52,173 bases of DNA from Streptomyces roseolus (GTDB taxonomy: Bacteria; Actinomycetota; Actinomycetes; Streptomycetales; Streptomycetaceae), in NCBI RefSeq assembly GCF_014649855.1, contig NZ_BMTV01000044.1:1-52173 (forward strand), read 5' to 3'. The notes below the pieces were generated by a model, which was not told where the DNA came from, searched no databases, and saw only the letters and a program-made list of their open reading frames with translations. How positions within the stretch are numbered: the stretch's first letter is position 1; every line of letters starts with the position of its first letter. This document shows positions 48,676 through 52,173 of the stretch, in pieces. The position numbers and the translations under genes were made by a program.

Positions 48676-50180
48676 CTACCACCCATGCGTCCGCGTCCCC
48701 CGCAGAGGCGGCGCCGGCGAAGGCGGGCGCCCGCCAGTGGCTCGGCCTCGCCGTCCTGCTCCTCCCCGTGACCCTGATGACGGCCGACCTCGGCGTACTG
48801 TGGCTGGCCACTCCGTACCTGGCAGCCGATCTGCGGCTGAGCAGCGCCCAGTTGCTGTGGATCACCGACATCTACGGCTTCCTCACCGCCGGCACCCTGG
48901 TCGTCATGGGGACGCTCGGCGACCGCCTGGGCCGCCGCCGGCTGCTGATGGCCGGCTCGGCGGGCTTCCTCGCGGCCTCGCTGCTGGCCGCCTACGCCCC
49001 GAACGCGGGGACCCTGATCGCGGCGCGCGCCCTGCTGGGCGTGGCGGGCGCCGCCGTCCTGCCCTCCACGCTCGCCCTGATCAGCCATATGTTCGCCGAC
49101 GCACGGCAGCGGGCGACCGCGACCGCGATCGCGATGTGGGTGACCGCGCTCTCGGTCGGCCTGGCGATCGGCCCGATCGTCGGCGGCGTGCTGCTGGCGT
49201 CCTGGTGGTGGGGCTCGGTCTTCCTGATCGGTCTGCCGATCATGGCGATCGCCCTCGTCACGGGGCCGGCGCTGCTGCCGGAGTACCGGGACCCGGGGGC
49301 CGGCCGGACCGATGTGCCCAGCGTGGCGCTCTTCCTGCTGGCGGTGCTGCCGCTGGTGTACGGGGTGAAGACGGTGGCCTCGCACGGACCGACGACGACG
49401 GCGGCCGCGGCCTTCGCCGGCGGCCTCGCCTTCACGCTGCTCTTCGTCCACCGCCAGAACCGGCTGGCCGCGCCCCTGCTCGACCTGCGGCTCTTCCGCG
49501 ACCGCGCCTTCACAGGGGCGCTGCTCACCCTGCTGCTCGGCATGACCGCGCTGAACGGGGTGGAGTACCTGGTTCCGCAGTACCTCCAGGCGGTCGCGGG
49601 CCTGTCACCCCTGGAAGCCGGTCTGTGGCTCCTGCCGGGGGCGGCGGGACTGGTCGCCGGATCGCAGCTGACGCCGCCGCTCGCCCGCCGCTTCCGCCCG
49701 GCGTACGTCCTGATCGCGGGACTGCTGGTGTCCCTGACCGGGTACGCGGCGATCGCCCTGGCCGCCGGGGTCGCCCTGGCGTCCCTGGGGCTCGCGGTGA
49801 TCATGTTCGGGGCGGCCCCGATCAGCGTCCTCGGCACGGCGCTCGCGGTCGGCGCGGCTCCGCCGGAAAAGGCGGGCGCGGCGGCGGCGACCGGCCAGAC
49901 CGCGTACGACCTGGGACTGGCCCTGGGGATCGCGGTGACCGGAAGCGTGGCGGTCGCGGTGTACCGCAGCGGTGTCCCGGGCGACACCCCGGCCGCGGCG
50001 CGCGAGTCGCTGGGCGCGGCGAGCGCCGTGGCGGACCAGGGGCTGCTGACGACCGCGCGGGAGTCCTTCACCACGGCTCTGCAGTCGGCGTCGGCCCTGA
50101 GCGCGGTTTTCGCCCTGCTGACGGCGGTGCTGGTGGCGGTGCTCCTGCGGAAAGTGCCGAGGATCACCTCGGGCGACTAG
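48672..50180 (+). CDS. MFS exporter (QacA/SmvA-like, 14-TM)
   Basis: A 502-residue membrane transporter starting in the ATGA overlap with the quinone reductase. MTADLGVLWLATPYLAADLR is TM1 with the DHA2 pattern, GTLGDRLGRRRLLMAGSAGF is motif A, and ARALLGVAGAAVLPSTLALI is motif C-like. About 14 hydrophobic segments are seen. As third gene of an operon with redox enzymes and a SARP, it may export the product or a toxic aromatic substrate. Short hairpin-like GCGTTGTTAACGC follows at about 50205. Confidence 0.93.
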   Translation: MTTTHASASPAEAAPAKAGARQWLGLAVLLLPVTLMTADLGVLWLATPYLAADLRLSSAQLLWITDIYGFLTAGTLVVMGTLGDRLGRRRLLMAGSAGFLAASLLAAYAPNAGTLIAARALLGVAGAAVLPSTLALISHMFADARQRATATAIAMWVTALSVGLAIGPIVGGVLLASWWWGSVFLIGLPIMAIALVTGPALLPEYRDPGAGRTDVPSVALFLLAVLPLVYGVKTVASHGPTTTAAAAFAGGLAFTLLFVHRQNRLAAPLLDLRLFRDRAFTGALLTLLLGMTALNGVEYLVPQYLQAVAGLSPLEAGLWLLPGAAGLVAGSQLTPPLARRFRPAYVLIAGLLVSLTGYAAIALAAGVALASLGLAVIMFGAAPISVLGTALAVGAAPPEKAGAAAATGQTAYDLGLALGIAVTGSVAVAVYRSGVPGDTPAAARESLGAASAVADQGLLTTARESFTTALQSASALSAVFALLTAVLVAVLLRKVPRITSGD

Positions 50181-50299
50181 CTGTATTGATCACGAGCGTT
50201 GTTAACGCCGACTTCACAGTCTTCACCGCTGGCGGGGCCGGAAACGACGAGCCGGCCCGAGAGCGGGGCGGCCCGATCTGCCGACTCGACCGGTCCCAC

Positions 50300-50336
50300 C
50301 CGCGGGCGCCGGGCATGAGGATCCCAACGCCCGCGG
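50300..50336. terminator. Hairpin between convergent MFS and EF-hand genes
   Basis: CCGCGGGCG (50300-50308) and CGCCCGCGG (50328-50336) pair over a 19-base loop, just before the minus-strand stop at 50342. Confidence 0.45.
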
Positions 50337-50341
50337 CAGCG

Positions 50342-50845
50342 TCAGGCCGTTGTTCCCAGCAGGGCGCCGAGCGGGGCCTGGGAGTGATCGCCGAGGAGGA
50401 AGGCGGTCCAGCCGTTCAGGAACTCGTCCCGGTGATGCGGCCGTCTCCGTCGGTGTCGAGGAGCGTGCGGGCGGCGCGGGCCTGCGTGGTGTCCAGGCCG
50501 AAGGCGAGAGGAAGGACTCGAACTGCCCGACGGTGATGATGCCGTCGTCGTCGCTGTCCATCGCGGCGAACTCGGCCACCAGGCCCGGAGTGAGCCGCTC
50601 CTGAAGTCCGGCACGGCCACCGTGGGCGCCGGCGATCGCCTGGTGGACCTCCTCGCGGCTGATGACGCCGTCGGCGTTGGTGTCCGCGTGCTCCCGCAGG
50701 ATGTTCCACGTGCGCCGCCACTCCTTCAACAGCGCCTCCCCCTTGGCCGACCCGGCGACTCCCGCGGCCTGCGCGATCGCCTTCGCACGGGCGACGAAGC
50801 CCTTCTCCTCCAGGAAGCCGTTGGCGTCGGTGTCGAGGAGGTCGA
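50342..50845 (-). pseudogene. Four-EF-hand calcium-binding protein (calerythrin-like), damaged
   Basis: The minus strand reads LLDTDANGFLEEKGFVARAK, LLKEWRRTWNILREHADTNA, DGVISREEVHQAIAGAHGG, MDSDDDGIITVGQFESFL, then after a shift TLLDTDGDGRIT and after another DEFLNGWTAFLLGDHSQAPL to a stop at 50342. Four EF loops of 12 residues are recognisable, as in calerythrin-type proteins of actinobacteria. The N-terminus before the first loop is cut off at the STAS fragment, and two frameshifts lie between loops 3 and 4. Confidence 0.75.
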
Positions 50846-50974
50846 ATCATCCCCTCGGGCGGCAAGACGCTGCACCTCGACCTGGCCGGCGTCTCATTCA
50901 TGGACTCCAGCGGGCTCGACCTCCTCGTCTTGCTACGCCGACGTCTCCAAGCCGAGGACGGCCGGCTCGCGTGA
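50846..50974 (+). pseudogene. STAS-domain anti-sigma antagonist, C-terminal fragment
   Basis: The frame reads IIPSGGKTLHLDLAGVSFMD, SSGLDLLVLLRRRLQAEDGR LA-stop. The LDLAGVSFMDSSGLDLLV stretch with the phosphorylatable Ser of D-S-S-G-L is the core of anti-anti-sigma STAS proteins. Both the N-terminal half and the last helix are missing; it is fused head to head with the EF-hand fragment. Confidence 0.7.
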
Positions 50975-51030
50975 CGCCCTGACCGCCTGAGCGGCTCCGT
51001 GTCTCCTCTTTCCGCCACCGACGGTCGGGG

Positions 51031-51185
51031 ATGCCTGCCTCGTCGTGGTGATCGGCCAGCCCATGTCCGGTAACCACAGTGACTGCGAGGCATGGGAGCT
51101 CTCCGGAGCCAAAGCCGCCGCCGGCCGCGCTACTGCGGTCATCGACGGCGGCTACCGGGCGCCGGTCTGGTCATGGTCATTCCCG
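51031..51185 (+). pseudogene. IS5-family transposase, middle fragment
   Basis: The frame reads VVVIGQPMSGNHSDCEAWEL, SGAKAAAGRATAVIDGGYRA and ends SWSFPHR. In DDE_Tnp_4 transposases this is the GRPLPGNRNDCKAWEESGAK...ADGGYPGTGLVIPHR block with the second catalytic Asp. It is the part missing from the N-terminal fragment at 42757-43136. CRISPR-like sequence follows directly. Confidence 0.7.
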
Positions 51186-51262
51186 CACCGTCGCGTGCGC
51201 GGGGATGGTCCCGCACGCGACGCCCTAGACGAGCTGCTCTCCGCCCGCGCGGGGGAGGAGCT
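51184..51262. CRISPR. CRISPR-like repeat pair, degenerate
   Basis: A copy ending GTGCGCGGGGATGGTCCC occupies 51184-51212 and a second starts at 51234 (CTGCTCTCCGCCCGCGCGGG, then GGAGGAGCT). Spacing is 50, so the spacer would be 21 bases and must have lost 11 if this was a type I-E array. Confidence 0.45.
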
Positions 51263-51320
51263 GTCCACCGTGGTGGTCAGGTGGGGGGCAGGCTGCGTAG
51301 TCCCCCTGTGGGTTTTGCCG

Positions 51321-51698
51321 TTACGGGAGTTCGGTGATCAGGATGATGACGCCCGGGACAGCCTGGCTCAGTGCTCCGCGCCACAGCTTGGGGTCGGAGA
51401 TGAAGAGCATGATGCCGCCGCCGGTCATGAAGGCGGCGATGTACAGGATCAGAGAGCGGGCAACGGTCTGGTGTCCCAGGTGCAGAGCCACGAAGCCGGC
51501 GATCATGCCGCAGGCCAGGAAGAGGTTGTAGAACCCCACGTTGAACCGCCATAGACGGACCTCGGGCGCATCGGCCGTGCTCCCCGTGAGGAACTGCCGC
51601 ACCCATGCGCGTCGAGCGTAGAGGAAGCTTTCCAACGGCCAGACCACGATGTGGACGGCGGCGGCGACCAGTGCGAAGACCTGGCTGACGATGTGCAT
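51321..51698 (-). CDS. DUF1304 membrane protein
   Basis: A 125-residue protein with four membrane segments (about 3-20, 52-73, 78-97, 103-122). MHIVSQVFALVAAAVHIVVW PLESFLY and NVGFYNLFLACGMIAGF match DUF1304. ATG 51698 is chosen because the family starts there; the longer frame is not conserved. No partner genes. Function unknown. Confidence 0.85.
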   Translation of the reverse strand: MHIVSQVFALVAAAVHIVVWPLESFLYARRAWVRQFLTGSTADAPEVRLWRFNVGFYNLFLACGMIAGFVALHLGHQTVARSLILYIAAFMTGGGIMLFISDPKLWRGALSQAVPGVIILITELP

Positions 51699-51867
51699 GC
51701 TCGCATGATGGTACGAGCCATGCCATGAGCGGCCGTCGCGCAACGCGCTCACCCCTCAGGTCCATCCGCTCAGCCGAGGCCGCGAACAGGGGTCTGATGC
51801 AGGTTCGTGCGATGGCCGGCTTCGCCGGTGAAGCCGGCTGGGGCTTGTCGTTCGGGGCGGTCACGGG

Positions 51868-52100
51868 GAGCCTCCGTGGTCGCTGCGGAGGGTGGTGCCG
51901 AGGATGTGGGTGGCGGCGGGCATCGGGATCCGGGTCGCGGGGAAGCCGAAGCGGTCGACGGCGGTGAGGGGGAAGCAGGCGGTGGTGAGGGTGGTCTGGG
52001 TGTCGCGGCCGGTGTGGCAGCCGCCCATCAGACGGGACCAGACGGTGGCGTCGAGTACGCGCTGAACGCGCCGGCTCCACCGAGCCGGGATCGTGCACCG
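51868..52100 (-). pseudogene. Methyltransferase C-terminal fragment
   Basis: The minus strand reads QRVLDATVWSRLMGGCHTGR, DTQTTLTTACFPLTAVDRFG, FPATRIPMPAATHILGTTLR SD with a stop near 51868. The pattern (Q..LDPTW..L.GGC...R.T...I..AGF..V....) is the end of class I SAM methyltransferases. No SAM-binding region remains, and the frame upstream is lost. Confidence 0.5.
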
Positions 52101-52173
52101 GCTCGCGGGCAGCTATGCGCAGCGGGCGGACCCGGTGGTGCGGGCGCCGCAGGCCGGGGTGCCGGTGATGCTG
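52101..52173 (+). other. Right edge, unassigned open frame
   Basis: The plus strand codes AGIVHRLAGSYAQRADPVVR then QAGVPVML up to the window edge with no stop. Not recognised; it could be a fragment or the start of something outside the window. Confidence 0.2.

Noticed and set aside
47859..50536. Alternative plus-strand frames across the quinone reductase and MFS genes
   Set aside because: Arg/Gly/Pro-rich shadow readings. The true frames carry family motifs and coupled starts.

Overview
The window is very GC-rich (roughly 70 percent or more) DNA with the codon bias, GTG starts, GGAGG ribosome sites and gene families of Streptomyces. About half of it looks like the unstable chromosome arm (subtelomeric) type of sequence. 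Intact accessory genes alternate with decayed insertion sequences, truncated or frameshifted genes, and pieces of families that recur in Streptomyces arms: helicase-associated-domain proteins, DUF721/DciA-like proteins, and IS5, IS630, IS1380 and IS605 transposases. No rRNA, tRNA, cas gene or replication origin was recognised. No core metabolic pathway is complete.

Layout, left to right. 0-3.3 kb: IS5-type transposase fragment, a small membrane protein, a secreted ricin-lectin protein and a helicase C-terminal remnant. 3.3-7.5 kb: acyl-CoA oxidase, a DUF4190 membrane protein, a two-repeat decayed CRISPR and an SMI1/KNR4 protein. 7.5-11.7 kb: broken FG-GAP genes with a perfect 23 bp palindrome, a broken methyltransferase, an IS5 remnant, a two-EF-hand protein and a SUKH-type protein. 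11.8-15 kb: HNH (DUF1524) pseudogene, a four-repeat decayed type I-E-like CRISPR array, quinone oxidoreductase and a second helicase remnant. 15-21.3 kb: a large secreted PI-PLC/beta-helix fusion, a DUF721 remnant, an ArsR-like regulator and a secreted peptidoglycan-binding protein. 21.6-25.3 kb: a TnpB / ECF sigma / oxidoreductase scrap heap, a lipoprotein and a DUF721 remnant. 25.4-30 kb: a 29-residue GW-rich micropeptide gene, a membrane protein, DUF721 and CRISPR-like scraps, an IS1380 end, and a divergent TetR/MFS pair. 30-34.5 kb: IS1380 fragment, a TY-Chap/DUF6301-like gene pair, two helical unknown proteins flanking a second GW micropeptide, and an IS630 fragment. 34.5-37.7 kb: two translationally coupled membrane Ser/Thr kinases. 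37.7-43.5 kb: GlcG and DUF721 remnants, an IS5 deletion derivative, HxlR/NmrA pair, an IS630 element, HAD hydrolase, and another IS5 fragment. 43.5-50.2 kb: SARP/AfsR-type regulator split by an amber codon, divergent from an SDR / flavodoxin-fold quinone reductase / MFS operon, with six direct repeats at exact 11 bp spacing between them. 50.2-52.2 kb: four-EF-hand pseudogene, STAS fragment, IS5 and CRISPR-like scraps, DUF1304 protein and methyltransferase fragment.

Functional links that can be argued are local. TetR probably controls its divergent MFS exporter, and HxlR its divergent NmrA reductase. The SARP probably controls the redox/export operon through the 11 bp repeats. Three separate immunity-type loci (SMI1/KNR4, SUKH, TY-Chap/DUF6301-like) occur without a recognisable toxin. 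The most novel-looking items are the paired GW micropeptide genes with conserved leaders, the scattered CRISPR fossils with no cas genes, and the SARP repeat block.
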